NCBI RefSeq assembly: GCF_050003625.1
Contig: NC_134398.1
Coordinates: forward strand, 20,844,997-20,908,996
DNA from: Haematobia irritans
Taxonomy: Eukaryota; Arthropoda; Insecta; Diptera; Muscidae
Direction of reading: 5' to 3'
DNA length: 64,000 nucleotides
In this document: piece by piece, positions 9,885 through 20,418 of the stretch
Layout of the letters: every line of letters begins with the position of its first letter
Position numbering within the stretch: position 1 is the first letter of the stretch
Notes under the pieces: generated by a model
Seen by the model: only the letters and a program-made list of their open reading frames with translations
What the model was told of the DNA's origin: nothing
The model's database searches: none
Made by a program: the position numbers and the translations under genes

Positions 9885-11269
9885 AAAAAAAAAAAAAACG
9901 ACAAAAGGGAACCCTCTCCCCACCATCGCTCCACTCCGACCTGATATCGGACTATCACGTACCCTATATTAATTTCACAACTACTCAATGGTCCCTATAA
10001 ATTCTATCGAAGTAAATCGACAAAGTTTATTTCAATTTTCCCCTTCCCCAACCAGATATCGAAAAATCATATACTCATTGAAAAATCATGTATAAATTTA
10101 ATCACCTCCTCCCACGTGCCCTGTAAATTTCAAGTAGATCGGAGATGTTTAAATTTTGCTCTATTGTTTTAAAGGAACGTCTCTTTCGCCGATACAATAT
10201 CGACAAACACCGTAGCGAATAGCACCCCTAACCTTCCCTGAAAATTCTTGAAGCTTTCCTTCAAGTGTGGGGCAAGGAAGGTTGCCTCTTCATTCATAAC
10301 CTTCCCCCACTGCCTTTGTAAATTTCAAGAAAACTTAAGAATGTTTGTTTTTTTTTGCAGTTTTAGAGGAGGACCTCCTCCCCGACCAAATATCGAAAAG
10401 TGGTGTAGCGTACCTTTTGTAAACGTCTCAGAAAATGTCAAGCAACTTATAAGCCTAAAGGGCGGCCTCTCTTCCGTCCAAATATCACAAAATCAGGTAT
10501 CAACTATTAATATCGTAACCTCTCCCCAGTCCTCTGTAAATTTAAAGTAACTCTGTAAAGTTTAACTGTTTCTCTGTATGTACTTAAGAGAAGCGGATGT
10601 CTCCCTATGCCCTTTTATTTTTATTAAAAAATCAGGAACCTGATATCAATTTCATAGCCTCACCCATTTTTTCCGTAAAATTTCAATCGGGGGAGTTTAG
10701 TTTTGTTTTCACTGTACTTTAAAAAAAAGTCGGGTGGTCCCCCTCCCCGACCAAATATCGAAAAATAATGTAGCGAATTTTTGTCTAGATGCCAATCTAA
10801 ACGTTCAATGAAAATTTCAAGCAAATCGCATAATTTTGTTCCAAGTTTAAAAAAGTAGGGCAAGGGGGAGGTCCCCCTCCCCGTCAACATATGAAATCAT
10901 CAGGTACCCCATATTAATTCCATAACCTCACCGCATGTTCTCTGTAAATCTCAAATAATTTAGAGAATTTTAGTTTTTTCACTGTACATTAAAAGAAGTC
11001 GCACAAAGGGGAGATCCCCCTCCGCCGCCAAATATCGAAAAATAAAGTAGATGATCTTTGTCTAGATGCCAACCCCAACCTTCAATGAAAATGTCAAGCA
11101 AATCGGTCAACTTTGGTCCAATTTTCAAAAAGTCCGATAAAGGGAATGTCCCCTACGATCTCTGAAAGTTTCAAGTAAATCGGTTCAGCCGTTTCGGAGC
11201 CAACTCGGAACATACAAACAAACAAATAAAGAAACATAGATTGAATTTTATATATATATAAATAGAAGA
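9885..11269 (-). mobile_element. Non-autonomous Helitron, 5' portion (3' end lost)
   Basis: Minus-strand element homologous to the full copy at 40047-42397. Its 5' end lies at about 11269: read on minus, A then TCTTCTATTTATATATATAT, as expected for a Helitron 5' TC start in an A|T target. Repeated phrases such as GGTCCCCCTCCCCG and ACGGCTGAACCGATTTAC mark the internal segments. The 3' CTAG terminus is missing. There is no Rep/helicase frame. Confidence 0.65.
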
Positions 11270-11420
11270 TTAAATATTTTTTTATTAAAAGTTGAATTGT
11301 TTTTTTAATTCAAAAAGTAATCAATAACAAAATTAATCGTACCAATTAAATTGTTCATTGACTTTAGTGATTGATATTATCATATGAGTGATTAGAATTA
11401 AAAAGTAATTGGATCAATGT
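11270..11420. repeat. Dispersed AATTA-rich repeat (type I)
   Basis: AT-rich segment rich in AATTAA/TTAATT inverted phrases. Comparable segments occur at 44640-44801, 46823-46850 and 62236-62430, so it is a dispersed family, probably a MITE. Ends are not defined. Confidence 0.4.
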
Positions 11421-12610
11421 GGTCGAAAATTGAGAGCAAAATCTCTTTAATAAAAATCCATTGTGAAGTCAACCCAGGTCTCATACCATTTTGGTTCATT
11501 ATTACCACAGTGCATTTAAGAAAAACCACACACGTTAAGGATTTAAAGGTGAAAAGGGTATTTCTTACAATAACCGCAAAAGATGTTGTTTCTAGTTTTT
11601 TGTTTTGTATTCACGTTGTATTTTTTTTTTTTCAGGTCTTGCCCTATGCGATAATAATACCCCCGATGATGATGCTGATGGCAAAAACGATGGCTATGGA
11701 TGGCTTTATTAAAATTCACAACATATGCTGCCAGATAATGCCACACAGCTCACTAAGCAATAGAGAAGGGTGAATAAAATCACCTAACGAACCACTAACC
11801 AAACTCGTCAGGCAAACCCAAAAAAAAACGGAAAAGAAAAGAAAAACATCAAAAAGCTAAACCACAGAAAAAAACAGAAAATCATCAAAATATCCTGTGA
11901 TTGTAGTTGACTAACATCGACCTTCCTCACATCATCATCTTCATCGTCGGTTTAGATGAAATCTCTGAAAATAGCATTCATGAAATAAAAGCTCAAAATA
12001 TTAGTAATGCACGATTGCGTCTCCAGTTAAAGAAATCAATTTTTGGTTTGAATTATAAGATATGGGAGAGTGCAAAAGCAATAGAAATTGAAACCAGAAT
12101 GTTTTGTTGTGATCCTAAATTAAATCACAAAGGATAAAAAGGGGCTTCTCAAAAAACGTTGTGTGATGATTATGATATTCACGATATATGAAGCAGACTG
12201 GGGATACAAAAATCGAAAACGGCACATTGAATTTTATCAAACAAAGACAAAAAGTCGCAGTCCATTTTTTGCAAGCTTAGAACTCGACTAATTGATTTTG
12301 GTGAAAATTCACTTATACCAGCCAAAATCAATTAATCAGGCATTAAAAAAAACCCGAATTTTATAAAATTTGCAGTTGAAGTCAGGATATCAAAAATCGC
12401 CTTTTCAATAATCGCAAAATTCTAATATCAAATTTACAAATTTTTATTTTATTTAAAAATCTACTTTTCCAAATTTGGAAAGAGTCAAAATGCTGTAAAT
12501 TTACAAAAATCGTTTTAATTCATTTTGAAAATTCGAACGGTTGACTTTTCTAAATTTGGAAGGTTGGAGAGTCGATTTTTTGCAAAACTCGAATAGTTGA
12601 AATTCTATTT
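11421..12610. other. Mostly unassigned DNA with a possible terminal exon
   Basis: Apparently single-copy. 11616-11635 is a T-run followed by CAG. Purine-rich and AT-rich sequence follows. From 12290 to 12600 short phrases such as TCGAA(A/T)AGTTGA and CTTTTC(C/T)AAATTTGGAA recur irregularly and reappear at 14850-14910, on the far side of the family B insertion. Confidence 0.4.
11636..11712 (+). other. Candidate terminal exon of an unrecognised host gene
   Basis: A 13-T tract runs into TTCAG at 11635, a good 3' splice acceptor. The following phase-1 frame gives 24 residues rich in Asp/Asn (NNTPDDDADGKNDGYGWLY) before TAA at 11710-11712. The composition looks more like real coding sequence than the surrounding DNA, but it is short. 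No upstream exon is identifiable, and the other frame is open too. I do not recognise the peptide. Confidence 0.22.
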
Positions 12611-13283
12611 TTAATACCCTCCACCATAGGAAGGGGGTATATTAACTTTGTCATTCCGTTTATAACACATCGAAATATTGCTCTAATACCCCATAAAGTA
12701 TATATATTCTGGGTCGTGGTGAAATTCTGAGTTGATCTGAGCATGTCCGTCCGTCCGTCTGTTGAAATCACGCTAACTTCCGAACGAAGGTTAGGTTAGT
12801 TTAGTACATGGTGTTAGTATATGGTCTCTAACAACCATGCAAAAATTAGTCCACATCGGTCCATAATTATATATAGCCCCCATATACACCGATCCCCCGA
12901 TTTGGTTTGCGGAGCCTCTAAGAGAAGCAAATTTCATCCGATCCGGCTCAAATTTGGTACATGGTACATGGTGTTAGTATATGGTCTCTAATGACCATGC
13001 ACAAATTGATCCACATCGGTCCATAATTATATATAGCCCCCATATAAACCAATCACCAGATTTGACCTCCGGAGCCTCTTAGAAGTTAAAAATTCATCTG
13101 ATTCAGTTTATATTTGGTACGTGGTCTTAATATATGGCCTCAAAAACCCATGCAAAAATTGGTCGAAATCGGCCAATAATTATATATAGGCCCCATATAA
13201 ACCGATCCCCATATTTGACCTCCGAAGCCCCTTGGAAGAGCAAAATTCATCCGATTCGATTGAAATTTGGTACGTGATGTTAG

Positions 13284-14220
13284 TAAAGGGTGATTTGTTA
13301 AGAGCTTGATAACTTTTTTTTTTTAAAAAACGCATAAAATTTGCAAAATCTCATCGGTTCTTTATTTGAAACGTTAGATTGGTCCATGACATTTACTTTT
13401 TGAAGATAATTTCATTTAAATGTTGACCGCGGCTGCGTCTTAGGTGGTCCATTCGGAAAGTCCAATTTTGGGCAACTTTTTCGAGCATTTCGGCCGGAAT
13501 AGCCCGAATTTCTTCGGAAATGTTGTCTTCCAAAGCTGGAATAGTTGCTGGCTTATTTCTGTAGACTTTAGACTTGACGTAGCCCCACATAAAATAGTCT
13601 AAAGGCGTCAAATCGCATGATCTTGGTGGCCAACTTACCGGTCCATTTCTTGAGATGAATTGTTCTCCGAAGTTTTCCCTCAAAATGGCCATAGAATCGC
13701 GAGCTGTGTGGCATGTAGCGCCATCTTGTTGAAACCACATGTCAACCAAGTTCAGTTCTTCCATTTTTGGCAACAAAAAGTTTGTTAGCATCGAACGATA
13801 GCGATCGCCATTCACCGTAACGTTGCGTCCAACAGCATCTTTGAAAAAATACGGTCCAATGATTCCACCAGCGTACAAACCACACCAAACAGTGCATTTT
13901 TCGGGATGCATGGGCAGTTCTTGAACGGCTTCTGGTTGCTCTTCACTCCAAATGCGGCAATTTTGCTTATTTACGTAGCCATTCAACCAGAAATGAGCCT
14001 CATCGCTGAACAAAATTTGTCGATAAAAAAGCGGATTTTCTGCCAACTTTTCTAGGGCCCATTCACTGAAAATTCGACGTTGTGGCAGATCGTAAGTCTA
14101 TTCATGATGAAATGTCAAAGCATACTGAGCATCTTTCTCTTTGACACCATGTCTGAAATCCCACGTGATCTGTCAAATACTAATGCATGAAAATCCTAAC
14201 CTCAAAAGAATCACCCTTTA
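13284..14220 (-). mobile_element. Internally deleted mariner (933 bp) with TA target duplication
   Basis: Terminal repeats AAGGGTGATT (13286-13295) and AATCACCCTT (14209-14218) are flanked by TA on both sides. Excising 13286-14218 plus one TA restores the family B phrase GTTAGTATATGGTAT found intact at 8425, so the insertion site is exact. A full mariner is about 1.3 kb; here the segment coding for the N-terminal DNA-binding part is missing. Confidence 0.9.
13393..14097 (-). pseudogene. Mariner transposase, catalytic half (DD41D-type)
   Basis: The minus-strand frame keeps the catalytic domain. It has FSDEAHF (first Asp), a Cys-Gly-Leu and GPYFF region, WFQQDGATCHTA (second Asp), and WPPRSCDLTPLDYFMWGY (third Asp). 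The last two Asp are separated by 41 residues, as in the DD41D (rosa-like) group. It ends at TAA 13393-13395. The largest ATG frame starts at 14046, but homology continues upstream (YDLPQRRIFSEWALEKL) to an in-frame TAG at 14098-14100. The helix-turn-helix N-terminus is deleted, so no active transposase is expected. It probably moved, if at all, using enzyme supplied in trans. Confidence 0.85.
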
Positions 14221-14846
14221 TATGGTATCCAACAACCATGCAGGAATTGGTTCATATCAGTCCACAATTATATATAGCCCCCATATAAACCGATCCCCAG
14301 ATTTGACCTTCGGTGCCTTTTGGAGAATCTATTTGAAATTTGGTACGTGATGGTAGTATATGATATTTAACAGCCATGCCAAAAGTGGTCCATATCAATC
14401 CATAATCATATATAGCCCCCATATAAACCGATCCCGCGATTTGGTTTTGGAGCCTCTGGGAGGAGCAAATTTCATCCTAGTCAGTTAAAATGTGGTACAT
14501 TGTGCTAGTATGTGGCCGTTAACAACCATGCCTAAGTAGGTCCATATCGGTCTATAGTTATATATAGCCCTCAGATAAATTGATCCCCAATCACACAAAA
14601 ATTGGTCCATATCAAGCTAATAATTGTATATAGCCCCCATATAAGCGACCCCCATATTTCAATTCTGGCTCTCTACCACGTATGGACCAACTCACAATTT
14701 AGAAGACGATGTTAAGAAGTTTTAAGATACCACAACCCAAGTAATTCGATTTTGGATGACAGTCTTTAGTAGAAGTTTCTATGCAATCCATGGTGGAGAG
14801 TACATAAGATACGGCCTGGCCGAACTTTCGGCCGTATATACTTGTT

Positions 14847-15215
14847 AATTTGTGAAAAACTCTAAAAGTTGACTAACTATTCCAACAAAAATTCGAAAAG
14901 TGGACTTTTTAATTATAATTACAAACCCCAAAGCAGTCGTTAAAAAACTCTTGAAATGGATCCCAATGAATAGAAAAGTCAAATGACTTTTCCACAAAAT
15001 TTTAATTTCAATTTTCTAATGACAGTTAAGTGAGACACTAACATCAAGAACCAATCATAATTTGTTGCAAATGCAAGAATGTTTAATGTATATTGTTATC
15101 GTTGTATGAACCATTTAAATTGGTAACAAGAGGAATGATCTTAATGGAATTATAAAGGATACTAACTAAGTAAATCGCAGTTTAATCAAAGTTTATACTG
15201 TGCTTAAATCTGTTC
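14847..15215. other. Unassigned AT-rich DNA
   Basis: Continues the sequence interrupted by the family B insertion (phrases TAAAAGTTGAC and CGAAAAGTGGAC as in 12290-12600). No gene or defined repeat ends are visible. Confidence 0.4.
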
Positions 15216-15831
15216 GAATTGTATTCATTTGGCACGAATTATGGTCTTCAAACGGCCGAAAAAGCTATCGCACGCTGCATGAATATAGTTCAGCAGAATA
15301 TTGGCCTATTACCAGCGAAACTCCGTCTTGAGATGATCGACACTTTGGAATGTTTTAATGCCAACCTTGCTCTCCAAAATGTCCCAGGCACAAAATTACA
15401 GAGGACATCCATAGATTTTGGCAGTCATTGCCCCGTAGAAATGAAAAAAGAAACTGCATTTTTAAGCCGTTCTTGATTGAGATGTGCTGAGTGAGATGGT
15501 GTTGAGTCCTGTTGGAATATCCATGGACTGTGGCGGAAATTCTTATCTACCAGAGCTTCTAAAGCTAGGAAATTAATATTCCGCATTTATTTTGACCCCA
15601 CGGCCATCGGCTTTTATATCGTCCTACACCACTGCCGTTGGCGACTTTTTAGTTCTGGATGAATTCCACCGGGGAGCGTATTCATTACCATCGACGGAGC
15701 TTTGGTTTTGGCGGCCAATTGAAGATGTATATTTTCTGTGTCCCTTTTGTTTGTTCTACAATGGCTCAATTTGGAATGGCTCAATTCTCATTGGAGAAAA
15801 CCAAATCTTGGTAACTGTCCAATAAAGTGCA
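15216..15831 (-). pseudogene. Tc1/mariner transposase relic (DD37D, maT-like)
   Basis: Minus-strand remnants in three frames: KINAEY and LEALVDKNF, then PWIFQQDSTPSHSAHLNQ (second catalytic Asp near 15511), then WDILESKVGIKTFQSVDHLK with two stops, and a C-terminus ANILLNYIHAACDSFFGRLK / IIRAK at 15229-15290. This order and wording match the C-terminal half of DD37D-type Tc1/mariner transposases. Several frameshifts and stops show it is long dead. The N-terminal half is not recognisable. Confidence 0.75.
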
Positions 15832-16165
15832 AATTTTTGCAAACTTTCATTTCTATAGAAAATTTTATGAAAATTTTTTTCTATAGAAAACTTTGTCAAA
15901 CTTTTATTTTTATAGAATATTTTGTCAAAATTTTATTTCTATAGAATATTTTGTCCACTTTTAATTTCTATAGAAATTTTTCCAATATTTTAATTCTATA
16001 GACAATTTTGCCAAAATTTTATTTCTATAGAAAATTTTGTCAAAATTTCATTTCTATAGAAAATTTTGCCTAAATGTTATTTGAATAGAAAATTTTGTCA
16101 AAATTTTATTTCTATAGAAAATTGAGTAAAAATTTTATTTTTATGGAAAATTTTGAAGTAAAAAA
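15832..16165 (+). repeat. 29-bp AT-rich array
   Basis: About 11 plus-orientation units directly after the transposase relic. Confidence 0.9.
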
Positions 16166-16387
16166 AAATTGGTGCTCATACAACATCGCAGTTACGGGCA
16201 ATGTACGAACATAATACACTCAAAAAACAGTGACGCACCAGAACAGAAAATGTTTGTTAATTTTAGTTAATTTTAGTTAATTTTACCAAATTTTAACTTA
16301 ACTGTATTGCAAACGATTTTACGTCAATTTCACAAAAATTAGAAAATATTTTTCGACAAATTCAAAAAAATAAAAAAATAGTAGTCA
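16166..16387. other. Unassigned AT-rich DNA with short decamer repeat
   Basis: Contains a run of TTAGTTAATT-type decamers (16256-16290) and otherwise no recognised feature. Confidence 0.4.
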
Positions 16388-16565
16388 TGGTATAATAACT
16401 TTGATCTGCCAAAAAAAATGTGCAAATGTACAAATATTGAGTTTAGAACCCAAAGTTCCCATCTGATTCGATCTAGCCCTTTGTATCCGTCTGTCCTTCC
16501 TCACGAGTTCGGTTGCCTTTATTAAGCGATTCGGATGAAATTTTAGATAAAAATTCTTTTGTTAG
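16388..16565 (+). mobile_element. Diverged mini-me-like fragment
   Basis: GGTATAATAACTTTGATCTG followed by TGATTCGATCTAGCCCTTTG and ATCCGTCTGTCC (16460-16500). This is the TATAAT - GATCTAGCC - GTCY order of mini-me-type elements. Ends are not resolved. Confidence 0.5.
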
Positions 16566-16738
16566 CTTGTAAACAATAAAATTGAATTTTTACTAGTAAA
16601 AATTTTTCAGCTGTCAGACGATCAGTTCCGAAATAATAACAACCTGAGTTTGCTTGCAATACATATCAGCCACTCTGTACTTTCTTTCAAACTATTATAA
16701 TGTGTACTTAAACTTTAATCCTTCCTTAGTGTCTCATC
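16566..16738 (+). repeat. Dispersed repeat G, copy 1
   Basis: Contains GTAAACAATAAAATT, CAGCTGTCAGACGA and GCAATACATATCAGCCACT. It matches 43986-44100 and, in its right half, 19722-19830. The class is unknown. Confidence 0.6.
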
Positions 16739-16799
16739 CAAAGTTGCCACTCGTGCCTATTATAATCTACCAAAATTTGAAGAAAATTGTACCACAATC

Positions 16800-18080
16800 T
16801 AAGAATATGAAATTTTATTTTTATAGAAAATTTTATCAATATTTTATTTCTATAGATTTTTTTTTAATTTTATTTCTGTAGAAAATTTTGTCAAAATTTC
16901 ATTTCTATAGAAAATTTTGTCAAAATTTTATTTCTTTAGGAAATTTTGTCAAAATTTTATTTCTATAGAAAATTTCTTCAAAATTTTATTTCTATGGAAA
17001 ATTTTGTCAAATTTTTATTTCTATAGAAAATTTTGTCAAAATTTTATTTCTATAGAAACTTTTGTCAAAGTTTTATTTCTATAGAAAATTTTGTCAAAAA
17101 TTTATTTCTATAGAACATTTTGTCAAAATTTTATTTCTATAGAAAATTTTGTCGAAATTCCTTTAGGAAAAAAACTTTAATCCTTCCTTCATGTCTCATC
17201 CAAAGTTGCCACTCGTGCCAATAATAATCTACCAAAATTTGAAGAAAATTGTACCACAATCTACCAAAATTAAAATTTTATTTCTATAGAAAATCTTGTT
17301 AAAATTTTAATTCTATAGAACATTTTGTCAAAATTTTGTTTTTATAGAAAATTTTATCAATATTTTATTTCTATAGAAAATTTTGTCAAAATTTTATTTC
17401 TAAAGAAAATGTTGTCAAAATTTTATTTCTATAGAAAATTTTGTAAAGATTTTATTTCTATAGTAAATTTTGTTAAAATTTGATTTCTATAGAAAATTTT
17501 GTCAAATTTCTTTAGGAAATAAACTTTAATCCTTCCTTAGTGTCTCATCCAAAGTTGCCACTCGTGCCAATAATAATCTACCAAAATTTGAAGAAAATTG
17601 TACCACAATCTACCAAAATTTAAATTTTATTTCTATAGAAAATTTTGTCAAAATTTTAATTCTGTAGAACATTTTGTCAAAATTTTGTTTCTAAAGAAAA
17701 TTTTATCAAAATTTTATTTCTATGGAAAATTTAGTCAAAATTTTATTTCTATAGAAACTTTTGTCAAATTTTTATTTCTATAGAAAATTTTGTCAAATAT
17801 AGAAATTTGTCAAAAATTTTATTTCTATAGAAAATTGTGTCAACATTTTATTTCTATAGAAAATTTTGTCAAGATTTTATTTCTATAGAAAATTTTGTCA
17901 AAATTTTATTTCTATAGAAAATTTGGTCAAGATTTTATTTCTTTAGAAAATTTTCTCAAAATTTTATTTCTATAGAAAATTTTGTCAAAATTTTATTTCT
18001 ATAGAAAATTTTGTCAAAACTTTATTTCTATAGAAAATTTTGTCATAATTTTATTTATATAGAAAATTTTGTCAAAATTT
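16800..18080 (+). repeat. 29-bp arrays broken by two extra copies of the K-terminal cassette
   Basis: Plus-orientation units at 16800-17160, 17280-17510 and 17625-18080. Each block is preceded by the same roughly 120-bp cassette (CTTTAATCCTTCCTT ... AGTTGCCACTCGTGCC ... GTACCACAATCTACC). Confidence 0.9.
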
Positions 18081-18185
18081 TATGAAGTAACTTTTAGTTG
18101 TAGAGCAATATTTTGCAAAATCTACCAAACTGTAAAAAATCAGTCGACCAAAATTTTAAGAAAATTGTACCACAATCTAAGAAAA

Positions 18186-19195
18186 GGAAATTTTATTTTA
18201 TAGGAAATTTTATCAATATTTTACTTCTATAGAAAATTTTGTCAAAATTTTAATTCTACAGAAAATTTTGTCAAGATTTTATGGCTATAGAAAATTTTGT
18301 CATAATTTTATTTATATAGAAAATTTTGGAAAAAATTTATTTCTTTAGGAAATTTTGTCAAAGTTTTATTTCTATAGAAAATTTTGTCAACATTTTATTT
18401 ATATAAAAAATTTTGTCAAAACTTTATTTCTTAGAACATTTTGTCAAAATTTTATTTCTGTAGAAAATTTTATCAAAATTTTATTTCGATGGAGAATTTT
18501 GTAAATTTTTTTTTAATAGAAATTTTTGTCAAGTTTTTATTTCTTTAGAAATTTTTGTCAAAATTTTATGCCTATAGAAAATTTTGTCAAAATTTTATGT
18601 TTATAGAAAATTTTGTCAAAATTTTATTTCTTTAGGAAATTTTGGCAACATTTTATTTGTCTAGGATATTTTTGTCAAAATTTTATGGCTATAGAAAATT
18701 TTGTCATAATTTTATTTATATAGAAAATTTTGTCAGAGTTTTATTTCTTTAGGAAATTTTGGAAAAAATTTATTTCTTTAGGAAATTTTGTCAAAGTTTT
18801 ATTTCTATAGAAAATTTTGTCAACATTTTATTTATATAAAAAAATTTTGTCAAAACTTTATTTCTTAGAACATTTTGTCAAAATTTTATTTCTGTAGAAA
18901 ATTTTATCAAAATTTTATTTCGATGGAGAATTTTGTAAAATTTTTTTTAATAGAAATTTTTGTCAAGTTTTTATTTCTTTAGAAATTTTTGTCAAAATTT
19001 TATGTCTATAGAAAATTTTGTCAAAATTTTATGTTTATAGAAAATTTTGTCAAAATTTTATTTCTTTAGGAAATTTTGGCAAAATTTTATTTCTCTAGGA
19101 AATTTTGTCAAAATTGTATTTCTATTGGAAATTTTGTCAAAGTTTTATTTTTGTAGAACATTTTGTCAACATTTTATTTATATAAAAAAAAGTTT
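18186..19195 (+). repeat. 29-bp array with a ~433-bp higher-order duplication
   Basis: ATGGCTATAG at 18281 recurs at 18684, and the irregular stretch with TTATTTCTTAGAACATTTTG and TTTCGATGGAGAATTTTG recurs about 433 bp later. Unit-by-unit variants are shared, so a block of about 15 units was duplicated. Confidence 0.85.
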
Positions 19196-19415
19196 TATAT
19201 AATTTTATGACGAGAGCAGTGATGCTCTAATAAGAATTTTGTGTATAGTGATTGATTTATATATCATGCACCTCTGATGAAGCAATTCAACGAAAATTAC
19301 GAAATATTAGGACGGATGAGTTGAAAATAATAAAAACAAATAGATCTCAAGCTTGGCAAAATAAACAATTTTATTTAAACTGGAAAAGATCGAACAAGAA
19401 ACAAAATAAATCAAA
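19196..19415. other. Unclassified insertion inside array
   Basis: Non-array DNA (TGACGAGAGCAGTGATGCTC ... GGCAAAATAAACAATTTTAT) between two array blocks. It contains CTGATGA and GAAA, but without the pairings of a hammerhead. No coding match is seen. Confidence 0.4.
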
Positions 19416-19590
19416 AAATTTTGTCAAAATTTAATTTCTATAGAAACTTTTGTCAAATTTTTATTTCTATAGAAATTTTGCCAAAAATTTATTTCTATAC
19501 AAAATTTTGTCAATATTTTATTTTAGAAGAAAATATTGTAAACATTTAATTTCTATAGAAATTTTTCATAACTGTATTTCTATAGAAAAT
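19416..19590 (+). repeat. 29-bp AT-rich array
   Basis: Six diverged plus-orientation units before the right terminus of the K-like element. Confidence 0.8.
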
Positions 19591-19721
19591 TTATGAAGTA
19601 ACTTTTGATTGTAGAGCAATATTTTGCACAATCTACCAAAACATAAATGTACCAAACAGTAGAAGATCAATCACTTTTGGTAAAATTCTACCAACTGTGG
19701 TAGTTGTCTCTAGAAACGAAA

Positions 19722-19830
19722 ATAACCTGAATTTGCTAGCAATACTTATTAGCCACCCTGCACTTTCTGCCAGACTATACTAATGTGTACTAAAACTTTA
19801 GTCCTTCTTAATTGTCTGAGTCTGCTCTAA
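19722..19830 (+). repeat. Dispersed repeat G, copy 2
   Basis: Matches 16635-16738 (AACCTGAATTTGCTAGCAAT; AATGTGTACTAAAACTTTAG). The two copies are direct repeats bracketing the 3-kb array element. Confidence 0.65.
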
Positions 19831-19839
19831 ACGACTATC

Positions 19840-20330
19840 ACTTTCAATCGTAACCATTTCTTTCGTAAATGCATCTGCATACAGTCGCTTCTTTAAGTAT
19901 CAATAAATTCCATTCAATTTGCAGTGCGCATATTGATTATCACAAATTTCATGCATTCTTTCACATTCTAGCTTAGTAGAATTTTCATAGCCATGAACGA
20001 ATTTTCCTTTATCAAGCACACACATCCAACATGGACATAAAACTAAGTGAATTTCTATTTTTGTTTCCTTCATATGACTCTTGCGGATATATTTCCATAT
20101 CATATTTACATTCCAATAGCGGTGGTATGCCATCCTTATTATCGTCGACGTCGTCATCATCATCCGATGGAATGACATCGTATCATATTTTCACTGTCTG
20201 CAATGTCTAGACATTCACCTTGACAGTCAGTGAAGGCATAATAACCCTGACAAATGCCATTGACACAGGTGTAAATGAGATCGCAATAGTGTCTGCTTGT
20301 AAATGATGACGACAAAGGTGGTAAATTCCA
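19840..20330 (-). pseudogene. Possible remnant of a small cysteine-rich (Kazal-like?) protein gene
   Basis: On the minus strand, three segments in different frames look protein-like. The first is HYCDLIYTCVNGICQGYYAF plus TDCQGECLDI (about 20190-20275). The second is an Asp-rich stretch with NKDGIPPLLECKYDMEIYPQ (about 20065-20165). The third is CPCWMCVLDKGKFVHGYENS and KLECERMHEICDNQYAHC, ending with TGA near 19900 in the 92-codon frame. Cysteine spacing and CVLDKGKF...Y.N...LEC resemble a Kazal-type fold, but the match is weak. The frame changes mean a pseudogene or short introns. The small hAT at 20427 lies just upstream. Confidence 0.35.
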
Positions 20331-20418
20331 CTTTTTCCAAATGCACGATATTCAAAATATTCCATATATTTGACATTGCAAACATGAAATGGGAGGTGTC
20401 CTTGTTACTTTATGTTAA

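Larger units (their letters stand above)
12611..14846 (+). mobile_element. Family B mini-me/HINE-like element, complete, split by a mariner
   Basis: 5' terminus AATACCCTCCACCATAGGAA at 12612, then CATAAAGTATATATATTCTG and GTCCGTCCGTCCGTCTG (12745-12762). Next are 153-bp-type units (12800-13283 and 14221-14680), then the 3' block with TACGGCCTGGCCGAAC and CGGCCGTATATACTTG ending near 14846. Unlike the other B copies it has no 29-bp array. Without the inserted mariner it is about 1.3 kb. Confidence 0.8.
16739..19708 (+). mobile_element. Array-bearing hAT-like element (K family), degraded and internally duplicated
   Basis: Left end AAGTTGCCACTCGTGCC followed by ATAATCTACCAAAATTTGAA; right end GTAGAGCAATATTTTGCA ... 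GAATTCTACC-type wording closing near 19708 with AACTGTGGTAGTTGT. Between them lie 29-bp arrays. Compare the clean K copy at 49258-54176. The left terminal cassette recurs at 17165-17280 and 17512-17625, and a fused terminus lies at 18081-18185. No exact 8-bp target duplication survives. Confidence 0.6.

Noticed and set aside
19263..19300. CTGATGA ... GAAA at 19266-19285
   Set aside because: The sequence between the motifs does not form a helix and no cleavage triplet with pairing flanks is present.
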